This document shows positions 1 to 8,352 of a DNA stretch of 26,693 bases, in pieces. The position numbers were made by a program, and so were the translations under genes. Location: assembly GCA_002435385.1 (NCBI GenBank), contig DJMN01000020.1, positions 1-26,693 of the forward strand, read 5' to 3'. The notes beneath the pieces were generated by a model. It had not been told where the DNA came from and searched no databases. It worked only from the letters and a program-made list of their open reading frames with translations. Position 1 is the stretch's first letter, and every line of letters begins with the position of its first letter. The DNA comes from Patescibacteria group bacterium UBA6489 (GTDB taxonomy: Bacteria; Patescibacteriota; Gracilibacteria; BD1-5; UBA6164).

Positions 1-35
1 AAAAAACTGGGGAGTTTTGAGTTTCCATACAAAAC

Positions 36-63
36 TTGTTAAATTCTCCTAACTAAATATAAT
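36..63 (+). promoter_or_regulatory. Sigma70-like promoter of the first gene
   Basis: TTGTTA (36-41) and TATAAT (58-63) are separated by 16 bases. Transcription would start near 70, so the leader carries the GC-rich hairpin at 86-106 before the start codon at 144. The assignment rests on consensus match only. Confidence 0.5.
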
Positions 64-84
64 CCTACTAATCACAAACAAATT

Positions 85-118
85 CCCCCTCCTTAACAAG
101 GAGGGGCCTAGGGGGTGG
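85..118. repeat. GC-rich hairpin repeat, copy A
   Basis: A perfect 9-bp stem, CCCCTCCTT (86-94) with AAGGAGGGG (98-106) and loop AAC, is followed by CTAGGGGGTGG. Related elements lie at 16075-16112, 16136-16170 and 18534-18563. They share the plan palindrome plus (G/C/A)CTAGGG or ACTAAGGG. This is a dispersed intergenic repeat, probably REP-like; its function is unknown. Confidence 0.6.
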
Positions 119-143
119 TATTTTACAACCTAACAAAAAAAAT

Positions 144-599
144 ATGAAAAAAATAAAACTTACAATAAAGCTACTTCTTATATTTATAGTCTTAGCATTT
201 TCTAGTTATGTATCTTACCTATCATACTTCTTATACGATGTAGTAATATGAAACACTATACAATGAACATATAGCACATATAATGTCTGAAAAGAAATCT
301 TAATAAATACAACAGAAACAACAGATTCTATAGTATGAAATATAAAAAAATGATTTTTAAATATAGTAGATAAAGAAAAAGCACAAGAATTAGAAGAACA
401 AATAAAAGAAGAAAAACAAATAGAAACAGAAGAAGAACTAGCAAGAAAACAAGAACAAGAAAAAACAAAAGAAATCCTTTCAATAATCCCATACATACTA
501 AGTCTTATAACATTCCTAGTTATCACGAAATATCTACTAAATATGCTAGTAAGCGTAGTAACACTAAACTCAGAAATTATAAACTGGCTGAAAAGATAA
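144..599 (+). CDS. Hypothetical membrane protein with coiled coil
   Basis: This is a 151-aa protein that I do not recognise as a family. It has a hydrophobic N-terminal segment (about residues 7-35), a region with several TGA-encoded glycines and a strongly charged Glu/Lys/Gln helix (about 76-112) that should form a coiled coil. A second hydrophobic segment follows (about 113-140). This is the layout of a two-pass membrane protein with a helical loop. The ATG at 144 follows an A-rich stretch without a Shine-Dalgarno site. The gene stands alone between a promoter (36-63) and a terminator (632-656), upstream of the secretion ATPase. Involvement in pilus or secretion functions is only a guess from position. 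Confidence 0.85.
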
Positions 600-631
600 A
601 TCTAGTTTCCCTCCTTACTAGGGAGTAATCT

Positions 632-658
632 AAAACTATGAATTTTTCATAGTTTTTT
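632..658 (+). terminator. Rho-independent terminator after the first gene
   Basis: An 11-bp perfect stem, AAAACTATGAA (632-642) and TTCATAGTTTT (646-656), closes a TTT loop and runs into a T tract. Confidence 0.85.
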
Positions 659-696
659 ACTATAAAATAAAAAACACCTTAGCAAAGACCTATTAT

Positions 697-725
697 TTGT
701 TAAAAAAAAATATATATAGTAATAT
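697..725 (+). promoter_or_regulatory. Possible promoter of the secretion ATPase gene
   Basis: TTGTTA (697-702) and TAATAT (720-725) are 17 bases apart. The region is so AT-rich that chance matches are likely. The palindrome TTACTAGTAA begins 15 bases after the putative -10 element. Confidence 0.35.
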
Positions 726-736
726 TATTTAGAATA

Positions 737-752
737 AATATTACTAGTAAAA
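737..752. promoter_or_regulatory. TTACTAGTAA palindromic site, copy 1
   Basis: AATATTACTAGTAAAA (737-752) contains the palindrome TTACTAGTAA (741-750). It ends 10 bases before the ATG at 762. The identical 16-mer recurs at 24563-24578 upstream of another gene. It is an operator candidate; no regulator is identified. Confidence 0.35.
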
Positions 753-761
753 AAACTTTTA

Positions 762-2072
762 ATGATCAAAGAAAAAGAAGATCAACAAGCAGGACTAGAA
801 CAATTAAAAAAAATAATTCTAGAAAAAGAAGAAAAACGCAAATTTTTTTCAGAAAAATTTGCTCATATAGAAATGAAAGTTAAACAAGCATTACAAAGAC
901 AAGAAACAGACGAAGCACTAAAAGAAATAACAGTTTGAGCTCTTAACCTATGAGCCTCAGATGTACATTATGAAGTATTTGAAAAATATATAATAATCCG
1001 TTTCAGAATAGACTGAAAACTAATAGATATATTTAAATTAACAAAAGAAGAATACAAAAAAACTCTAGAAAGAATAAAATACTCAGCCTGATTAAAACTA
1101 AACATAACAGAAATCCCCCAAGATTGAAAATACTCTATACAACTAGAAGATAAAAAGATAGAAATAAGAGTCTCAACTCTACCAACAAAATATTGAGAAA
1201 ATGCTGTATGTAGAGTACTAGATCCTCAGAAATGAATAATAAACTTTGAAGACTTAGGTTTTTTCTGGACGTCTAAAAGAATGCTAGAAAAAGCAATTGC
1301 AAAAAGAAACTGAATGATACTAGTAACATGACCTACATGATCAGGTAAAACCACAACACTATATACAATGTTAAAAAAAATAAATACAAGAGAGAAAAAA
1401 ATAATAACACTAGAAGACCCTATAGAATACGAACTAGAATGAATAGTCCAATCAGAAATAGATGAAAAAAAATGATTAACATTTGAGACTTGATTAAAAG
1501 CAATATTAAGACAAGATCCAGATAGTGTAATGATTTGAGAAATAAGAGATTATGAAACGTTAAATACAGCAACTTGAGCATCATTAACTGGTCACTTAGT
1601 ATTATCTACACTACATACCAAAAGTGCAGCTGATACACTAGACCGTATCATAAACATGTGATTAAAACCATATATATTAGCATCTGCCCTAGATATAATT
1701 ATAGCTCAAAGACTAGCTAGAAGAATATGTAGCAACTGTAAAGTAAAAAAAGAAAAAACCAAAGAAGAAGAACTAGTAATAAAAGAAATGCTAAAAGATA
1801 TATGAATAAAAGTCACAAATATAGAAAAAATGGAACTATATCAATGAAAATGATGTGATAAATGTAATAATAGTTGATATAAATGAAGAATCTGAATATA
1901 TGAAATAATAAACCTAAACGATAAAATAAGAGAAATAATTAGACTATGATGAAGTGTAGCAGAAGTTATAAAAGAAGCTAGAGATTGAGATTTAATAACC
2001 CTAAGAGAGGACTGAATATTAAAAGCGATGAAATGATATACAACAATAGAAGAAATTCTAAGAGTAATATAA
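762..2072 (+). CDS. GspE/PilB-family secretion/pilus assembly ATPase
   Basis: This 436-aa hexameric ATPase would power type IV pilus assembly or type II-like secretion at the cytoplasmic face of the membrane. All family motifs are visible: Walker A GPTGSGKT (190-197, first two Gly from TGA), Asp box LEDPIEYE (from 217), Walker B VMIGEIRD (256-263) and His box GHLVLSTLH (277-285). Four cysteines (C323, C326, C365, C368) form the zinc module typical of GspE/PilB and absent from PilT. The protein is shorter than usual PilB (about 560 aa): residues 1-110 are a reduced N-terminal domain after a charged helix. More than 25 in-frame TGA codons read as Gly. No PilC, PilD or pilin gene is adjacent. 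Confidence 0.96.
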
Positions 2073-2122
2073 TATATTTACTTTGTATAAAAAATGATTA
2101 AAATTATACTTGAAATATATAT

Positions 2123-2150
2123 TTGACTTATGTTACAGTACAATTATAAT
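2123..2150 (+). promoter_or_regulatory. Sigma70-like promoter of the C39-like peptidase gene
   Basis: TTGACT (2123-2128) and a perfect TATAAT (2145-2150) are separated by 16 bases. This is the best promoter match in the window. It gives a leader of about 22 bases before the GTG at 2179. Confidence 0.7.
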
Positions 2151-2178
2151 ACATATAATATTTTTTAACTTAATTTCC

Positions 2179-3303
2179 GTGATAAAAAGGCTTTTTTTTA
2201 TTATTTTATTTCTCCTGACAATACCAGTAAGTGTACAAGCTGGAGAAGAACAAACAGAATGAAAAACAATAAATATAACAAAAAATAATACTATCTTACT
2301 AAACCTTAGTAAAGATACTAAATTAAATAAATACATAAAAGACTGAACTATAAAACTTAATTTAGTATGAAATAATAAATTAAAACTTGTAACAAGAAAT
2401 GATAGAATTTATTTCCACATAAGTTGATTCAACGTTCAAGAAGAATGAAAACTAGAAGCCTGTTACAAAGATAGATGTATAGAGATTCCGTATAATGTAA
2501 ACTATATAAAAGATTCTCTTAATTTCAATGTAGTTACAGATATGTTAGAAAACAGAATACAAAAAAGACCTTTATCGTGTGAAAGTTCAGCAACAAGTGA
2601 TATAGTATATTTTTTTACAGGAGAACCTGTAGATGAATATGATATATATGACAAACTTGATAAAGATATGGGAGATACTGAAGCAAAAGACATGGGAGAT
2701 TGGAAAGCATGGTGAAATCCAAATAAATGATTTGTTGGACATGTTGATTATTACTGAAAAGACAAAAGTATAAGACCTTCTCAACGGGAATACACATGAT
2801 ATGGAGTATATGAAAAACCAATAGCAAAAGTATATAACCAATATTGATTAGAGACAAACATTCTCAACATAGATGATCATCATGAAACCTTTTGACCACA
2901 AGAACATCTAGACTTTATACTAAAAAGCTTACAGAAATGACAAATGGTTCAACTATGGTGAGATCGGTGTACAGATCCGTCTGAAGAAGATTGAACAATA
3001 CCAAAAAATGAATTCAACGAAGAAAAATCAAATCAATGATATTCGTGAAAAAATGACTGTAAATCAATATATCGGAATAGAGCACTAGAATGGTATTATC
3101 AAGAAGACTGAAAACGGAAAAAACATATATGATTAAGCTGAGAACACGCTTTCTATCTATTATGATATGACTGAGAAATAGATAATCCCACAAAAATAAT
3201 TGTTTGGGATACAAATACCTGATACCATAAATACTCAAAAAAAGAATGGATGAGAAAATGGGAAAAAATGGACTACCGTTCAATAATCGTATCAGAAAAG
3301 TAA
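2179..3303 (+). CDS. Exported C39-like cysteine peptidase (Peptidase_C39_2 family)
   Basis: This is a 374-aa protein. The GTG start gives a clean signal peptide (residues 1-21, hydrophobic core LFFIILFLLTIPV, then SVQA before the mature end). Residues about 22-110 look like a beta-rich binding domain. A papain-fold domain follows, matching the C39_2 pattern: C134 in LSCESSATSD as nucleophile, WGNPNKGFVG and YGVYEKPIAKV signature segments, H323 in GEHAFYLLGYD and D344 in VWDTNTG as triad partners. It probably cleaves or binds peptides outside the cytoplasm; the substrate is unknown. Four CGG codons (residues 203, 263, 299, 313) are unusual, because CGG is almost absent elsewhere in the window. 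It has its own promoter and terminator. Confidence 0.9.
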
Positions 3304-3342
3304 AAACAAAAAAACTCTTTAAATAAGAGTTTTTTTGTTTTT
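3302..3342. terminator. Bidirectional terminator
   Basis: An 18-bp perfect stem (3302-3319 with 3325-3342, core ACTCTT/AAGAGT) has A tracts on one side and T tracts on the other. It can end the + strand C39 gene and the convergent - strand operon. Confidence 0.9.
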
Positions 3343-3407
3343 ACTTCAAGAAGTACTGAAATCTAAAATACAAACTTTAATCTTTTGCCTTTAATCTTTA
3401 AACTTCC

Positions 3408-4106
3408 CTAACACCCATAAGGATTAGCTGTCTTTGTTTGCCAAGCCTTCCACATTCTAGTTAAATATCAAAGAATCATATATCATATATTCACCAACTC
3501 ATCATACCTTTCCCTTTGAGCCTTTGTATATGTTCTTCTAGCCTCCTTTCTAACATTCAATTTATTAATCTTCAACATCCCATAAATTATTTCTCTATAA
3601 GCAGACATTTTTTTATTAACAAGCTGAATACATCTTCAATCATTCTCTGATCATAAAAAATCTCTAATATCACTAGCTGAAGCCTTTTCTGAACACTTAA
3701 AATACTCTTCTATAATCCCTGTCTTACATAAAGCAACATATTTATTCCAGAATTCTCAATATACAGAAAAAACAGAAACAACTTCATCTAATTTTTCCAT
3801 ACTATATTCCTTTCACTGATCCAAACTATCCATATAATCTAAAACCTCCTCATCAAGCTCTCTAAACTTTTCATCTAATATTATCTGTATGACAATCTCA
3901 ACATCATTGGTACTTTCTAAACAGATAAAATCAGATATTCACCTCGCATCTCAAGATTTATTCGCTTCAACACATTCAGTACACTTACTATAACATTCTC
4001 ATGAAAAACCAACACATGACTCAGCACTTACATAAGGCACATAAAAAAAATTATTACCCAAAACAACAAAAAAAAGCAAAAAAATTGAAACAAACTTTTT
4101 ATACAT
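3408..4106 (-). CDS. Exported Cys-containing hypothetical protein
   Basis: This 232-aa protein is not recognised. An N-terminal signal peptide (hydrophobic core about residues 5-22, cleavage near YVSAES) places it outside the membrane. The mature part opens with a Cys cluster (CVGFSGECYSKCTEC), has further cysteines later (ICLES, LCKTG, KCSEK, RCIQL) and ends in Cys. This suggests disulfides or metal binding. The rest is predicted mostly helical with Tyr and charged residues. The stop lies four bases after the end of the next gene's coding region in transcription order, so it is the last gene of a compact - strand run with the small basic protein and Hsp20. Confidence 0.88.
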
Positions 4107-4109
4107 AAA

Positions 4110-4322
4110 CTATTTTTTCTTAGAAAAAATCCCTACAACCTTAGCCATTGATCTTCAAAACAAAGAATATCATCATTTAAAAACATTTTTTACTCATCCA
4201 AAAAATTTAGAAGTTAATTTCTTTCACTTCTTAGTTCTTGAAAGACCAAAGATAGAAACAACTGCTCAACCAATAATTGCAGAAGTTACTATCTTATCTA
4301 TTTTTTTTATTCATTTTTTCAT
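4110..4322 (-). CDS. Small basic Gly-rich hypothetical protein
   Basis: This 70-aa protein is missed without table 25, since six or more glycines are TGA. It has a Lys-rich N-terminus, a short hydrophobic stretch (about 11-27, IVTSAIIGGAVVSIFGL) and a Lys/Gly-rich remainder ending in SKKK. That profile fits a small membrane-associated or amphipathic cationic peptide. It sits 17 bases after the Hsp20 stop and three bases before the start of the exported Cys protein, so the three are probably co-transcribed. I assign no function. Confidence 0.75.
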
Positions 4323-4339
4323 TTACACAAAGATAACTA

Positions 4340-4765
4340 TTAATCCATATCAACTCTGTCTATTTTGATATTCTTAGCACTTAAGAGTTGTTTAGGAATA
4401 CTAACCATAAGTAAGTTATTTTCCATAACTGCTCTTATCTTTTTGAAATTTAAATTTTCAGGTAAAATTATATTTCTAACAAATTTTCACCAAAAACATT
4501 CTGAATTTCTTACTTTTACATCACTTTCATATATTATAGGTTTTTCTCTTTTTCCTCTTAATGTAAGCACATTTTTATTCAAATACAAATCTATCTCTGA
4601 CATTTCCACTCAAGCTATAGGTGCAATTATAGTCATATGTTCATCATTTTCTAATATATCAAGAGCAATTTGTCATACCTCTTGGTTATCAAAATCCTCT
4701 TCCCTCATATCAGTTCATGCAACTTGATTATCTTCATCATCTCAAACTCAAAATACTTTAAACAT
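4340..4765 (-). CDS. hsp20: Hsp20/alpha-crystallin small heat-shock protein
   Basis: This 141-aa ATP-independent chaperone binds unfolding proteins in the cytoplasm. The alpha-crystallin domain spans about residues 38-125: it opens with MTIIAPIAGVEMSEIDLYL, continues with the NVLTLRGKRE strand and the SECFWGKFVRNIILPENLN segment typical of the family, and closes with AVMENNLLMVSIPKQ, where IPK replaces the usual IxI/IPK anchor. An acidic N-terminal arm (FGVGDDEDNQ) precedes it. The ATG at 4765 follows an AT-rich sequence without a Shine-Dalgarno site. It heads a run with two small genes downstream and follows the pseudouridine synthase gene by about 50 bases. Confidence 0.93.
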
Positions 4766-4814
4766 AATACATTATTTTAAAATACTAATATATAAAACTC
4801 ATTTTATAACTTTT

Positions 4815-5744
4815 TTATAATAATTCAACAAAATCTACAAACTTCATATCTTCCTTTAAACTTCACATAAATTCCACTCTTTTTCAATATAAATTAAGCA
4901 CTAATTTATAAGCATGTAAAGCTTGTCTTTTTAATCAATATTTAAGTAATAATTCTTTATTAGTTTTCAAATTACCATAAACTTTATCCCCTAAAATAGG
5001 ATGTCAGATAGAAGCCATATGAACCCTTATTTGATGAGTCCTACCTGTCTCTATCTTAATCTTAATTAAAGTGTACTTATCATCTATATATTTTAAAACT
5101 TCTCATATAGATAATGCAATTTTAGGATTTATAGGATTTTTAGTTGTCATTTTTATTCTACTATTTGGATCCCTTCCTATAAAACTTTCTATTTTAAACT
5201 CTTTATCTGTTATTATTCAATCAACAACAGCCAAATAATATTTATCAATTTTTCTATTTTTTATAATATTAGCTAAATAATTCATCATACTATCTGTTTT
5301 AGCCACCATTATAACTCAAGAAGTATCTTTATCTAACCTATGAACAATTCATGGTCTAGAAATTCATCCTATACTGGGTAATTTATCTTTACAATGATAC
5401 AATATAGCATTAACCAAAGTTCCCTTTTTACCTCATTCTCAAGGAACAGGATGAACATTCACTCAATAATCCTTATTTATAACAATAAGCTCACTATCCT
5501 CATAAATTATATCCAAATTTATTTTTTCAGGCTCCACATCAAGACTCTCAGTAATTACTTTTAAAGATATTTCATCTCATTTTTTTACTTTTATATTTTT
5601 TCTAATTTCATTTCAATTTAAAATAACTTGTCCTCTATCAATCATCTTTTGAATATAACTTCTTGAAAAATCTGAAAAGAGAGTTGACAAATACATATCA
5701 ACTCTCTTAGCCTTATCTAAAAGTACACAAAAATTAAAGTTCAT
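4815..5744 (-). CDS. RluA/RluD-family rRNA pseudouridine synthase with S4 domain
   Basis: This 309-aa enzyme isomerises uridines to pseudouridine in rRNA. An S4 RNA-binding domain occupies residues about 10-60 (KRVDMYL, then SRSYIQKMIDRGQVILNG). The catalytic block GIVHRLDKDTSG contains the nucleophilic Asp138. The later KIETGRTHQIRVHMASIGHPILGD segment (about 245-268) is the family's second hallmark. Length and domain order match RluD (about 320 aa). The exact target sites (RluD-like helix 69 or RluC-like) cannot be read from sequence alone. It lies directly downstream of a small acidic gene, with a 12-base gap. Confidence 0.95.
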
Positions 5745-5756
5745 AAATTTTAAATC

Positions 5757-6155
5757 CTATAATCCTAAACTTTTCTTTATATCATCAACTTTATTTTGAT
5801 CCTCTGATGCTTTGGCAGCATTAGCTTCCTCTGCAACATATAAATCTCATAATTGAAGCCATTCAGCTTGTTGTTTTACTAAAAGTTTTCTTATATCATC
5901 TGGATGCTCTTTACTTAAACTTTTAAATTTTTCTCTTTCCTCTACAAATACCTTTTTCAATTCATCAAATTGAAATTGAGACAAAGTAGGAGCAGCATCT
6001 ACAACTCTCTTTTTCTCCATAGTATTCAAAGATAAAGAGTGTTTTAATAAATCTAAAAACTCATCTGTATCTACTTTAACACTAGAAGAATGCTTATCAA
6101 GAAGCCTTTTTATTATCTCATCAACCTGTTCTTCTGTTATTCAAATATTTGTCAT
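5757..6155 (-). CDS. Small acidic hypothetical protein
   Basis: This 132-aa soluble, helix-rich protein is not recognised. It contains LTEEQ-like start residues (GITEEQVDEIIKRLLDKH), a central amphipathic section with a charged motif (KKVFVEEREKFKSLSKEHPD) and an Ala-rich acidic tail. There is no signal peptide, cysteine or membrane segment. Only two TGA codons occur, so most of the protein is visible even with table 11. It is the first gene of the - strand run leading into the pseudouridine synthase, separated by a 137-bp divergent intergenic region from the RecO-like gene. Confidence 0.85.
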
Positions 6156-6292
6156 AAAAGAAATATTAATAATTTAATATAGATTAATTATATTATTTTT
6201 TTTAATAAATCAAACTTTTCATTTAATAAAAATCACATATTATTAACTAAATATTCTAAAAAAATAAGAAAACTACTTACCAAACAATAAAT

Positions 6293-6853
6293 ATGTCAAT
6301 ATTTAAGACAAAAGCTATCATACTAAAGATAAGTAAAATTCAAGAAAATAACTTTTTGTATACTATATTAAGCTATGAATTTTGAAAAATAAGAGTAATA
6401 AAAAAAAGAAATAAAAGAGAAAAAAACTTAGATATTGGATATATAATAAATTGAGAAATAAAAACAAGAGAAAAAAATGATATACATAAAATATGAAATA
6501 TTAAAATAAGCTGTGAGTTCCCTTATGAAAAAAAACAATTTTGAGAAATAAATTCTTTTTTGGAGCTATTGGCACTTATAAATAATAACATACCAGAAAA
6601 GGTAGCGGTATTTGAAATCTTTGATATAGTAGAGCATATAAATAAATATGATAAAATCTCTCAAGAAAAAATAACTCTCTGAAAACTAAAAGTTTTAAAT
6701 AAACTATGAATACTTAAACTTGAAAATAAAAATCCAACAGTTCAAAAAATTCTTAAATTTATTGATAAAAATAACATAAAAACTATCTTTAAGCTAACCT
6801 GAATAGATGATAAAACAAAAAAAGAACTAGAAAGAATAGCAAAAATATCCTAA
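6293..6853 (+). CDS. RecO-like protein, short
   Basis: This is a 186-aa protein. The first 50 residues fit the RecO OB-fold start: MSIFKTKAIILKIS, then ENNFLYTILSYEFGKIRVIKK, where RecO has KT.AIVL and LYTILT..GK..V.AKG. The middle is helical, as in the RecO C-terminal domain. RecO assists RecF-pathway recombination by loading RecA onto SSB-coated DNA. This protein is shorter than usual (about 240 aa) and lacks a Cys4 zinc motif. The ending KTIFKLTGIDDKTKKELERI is also unlike a zinc finger. The resemblance is limited to the N-terminal fold, so another OB-fold protein is possible. The stop is followed directly by a hairpin repeat. Confidence 0.55.
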
Positions 6854-6854
6854 A

Positions 6855-6908
6855 GGGTAAACACATAGGTTTACCCCTACAGTAGGGGCAGACCTATGTG
6901 TCTGCCCC
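6855..6908. repeat. Nested GC-rich hairpin element (ACACATAGGT type)
   Basis: Overlapping stems can form alternative folds: GGGTAAA/TTTACCC (6855-6861, 6870-6876), CCCCTAC/GTAGGGG (6874-6880, 6882-6888), GGGGCAGA/TCTGCCCC (6885-6892, 6901-6908) and a long-range ACACATAGGT/ACCTATGTGT (6861-6870, 6892-6901). It lies between convergent genes and may serve as a terminator. The design is that of REP/MITE-like bacterial repeats. Confidence 0.65.
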
Positions 6909-6975
6909 CTATAAATTACACATCTATAATTTTTCCCTCTAAAAACTTTAATCTTTTATCTTTAGCCTTTTATCT

Positions 6976-7680
6976 CTAATACCCCACATTTTCTCTAATC
7001 CTTTCAAGCATCTGCATATCAACATCTGAAATATTCTTAGGCATAAGAGCCTCAACTTTTACTATCAAATTTCATATCTTACTTCATTCCTTTTTTCAAA
7101 ATCATTTTACCCTAAACTTAGTTCCAGGTTTAGTACTAGCAGGAATTTTTAACTTAGCAGTAGAACCATAAACACCCCTAACCTCTATCTTACAACCTAA
7201 AATTAAATCAAAAATTGGAACTTCATAAGTCTTTTCAAAATCCAAAGTTTCTTCTTTCTCCTCCTCTTTTTGATAGCTCTGACTATTCCCTCCTGAAAAT
7301 GGATTCCCTCAAGATCTCTTAGACGAAAATCATCAAAACAAATCCTCAAAATTAAAACCTCAAGTACTTTGTCATCCTCCAAAACCTCATCATGAAAAAA
7401 TATCTTCAAATCAAGAAAAACCTCATGTTCATCAAGCACCAGAAAAAGGGTTTCATCCAGCTCATCAAGTAGAACCAAACATATCATACTGTTTTCTTTT
7501 CTGTGAATCAGATAAAACACTATAAGCATTATTTACCTCCTTAAACTTCTTTTCAGCTTCTTTATCTCCCTGATTTCTATCAGGATGATACTTCATAGCC
7601 ATCTTTTTATAAGCCTTCTTTATCTCAACATCAGTAGCATTCTTTGAGACACCTAAAACACTATATAAATCTTTTGACAT
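6976..7680 (-). CDS. DnaJ-like co-chaperone without zinc finger (CbpA type)
   Basis: This 234-aa protein stimulates Hsp70 ATPase activity through its J domain. The J domain (residues 1-66) has YSVLGVSKNATDVEIKKAYKK and the essential HPD at 32-34. A long Gly/Phe region (about 70-130) follows, in which most Gly codons are TGA; this region alone would be unreadable with table 11. Residues about 145-234 form one beta-sandwich substrate domain (TYEVPIFDLILGCKIEVRGVYG, then IPASTKPGTKFRVKGFGKKE). The CxxCxGxG zinc repeats are absent, and only one C-terminal domain is present, so it is shorter than CbpA (about 300 aa). No dnaK or grpE is adjacent; an Hsp20 gene lies 2 kb away. Confidence 0.95.
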
Positions 7681-7771
7681 AAGATTATTTTTAATTATGC
7701 TTTAAAAAATTATTTAATAAATTATATCAAATAAAATACTTTTTTCAAATATTATTTTTTCTATAAAAAAA

Positions 7772-8260
7772 ATGAGATTAAATTATGAACTAAAACTTTG
7801 ACAAAGAGAATTAACACCTCCTAAATATCATATTGTTCAAATATGTGGTTATCAATTATTTGAACAATTAAAAGAGAACTTAAAATCAAAAATAAGAAAA
7901 GACTTAAGCTACACATTAGCTAATAATGAAAGTTGAATTTACCATATATCAAACATTTTTGATGAGCCATTAAAAAATTCATTTGATTGATGTAAAAAAA
8001 ATTACTTATGAGATAAAAACTTCATATGAAAAATAACTATAAATATAATATTAAACATAAAAAGAAAAACTATATTAATAATAATCAAAGATAATTGAGC
8101 TGGAATCAATATAAGTAACAAAGACAAAAAACAAAATCCAACAAAATATCTATGAAAGGACTGAATATGATTGAAATCTCTTACTAAAAGTAGAACTGAT
8201 TGATTCAGATTAGAAAGAGACTACAACTGAGCAACAATAATATTAAAGAAAAATATTTAA
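7772..8260 (+). CDS. Stand-alone GHKL (histidine-kinase-like) ATPase domain protein
   Basis: This 162-aa protein shows a Bergerat ATP-binding fold: an N box in DEPLKNSFDG (64-73), a G1 box DNGAGI (107-112) and a G2-type GKDGIGLKSL (128-137), ending with NGATIILKK as in HATPase domains. There is no upstream HisKA phospho-acceptor helix, receiver domain or membrane segment. It is therefore not an ordinary sensor kinase. Anti-sigma kinases (SpoIIAB/RsbW) and orphan HATPase proteins have this size, but the partner is not encoded nearby. The gene is divergent from dnaJ and ends before a strong terminator. Substrate and role are unknown. Confidence 0.8.
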
Positions 8261-8307
8261 AAATTCATATCTCCTTAAATAAAACATTAAGAACCATATA
8301 AAAAACT

Positions 8308-8342
8308 AAAAAGACTTGTTTGTGAAAACAAGTCTTTTTTTC
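8308..8342. terminator. Bidirectional terminator between convergent genes
   Basis: The 14-bp stem AAAAAGACTTGTTT (8308-8321) pairs with AAACAAGTCTTTTT (8326-8339) around a 4-base loop, with further T's after it. It separates the GHKL gene (+) from ftsE (-). Confidence 0.9.
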
Positions 8343-8352
8343 TGTTTACATC

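Noticed and set aside
1329..1355. TGA read as tryptophan (table 4)
   Set aside because: It would give WPTWSGKT in the Walker A box, where glycines are required; Trp at conserved sites is TGG.
762..2072. Pseudogene riddled with stop codons when read with table 11
   Set aside because: All internal stops are TGA and fall on conserved glycines; with table 25 the frame is intact from start to TAA.
4365..4727. 120-aa + strand open frame
   Set aside because: It is the antisense of the Hsp20 gene, whose alpha-crystallin domain is unambiguous.
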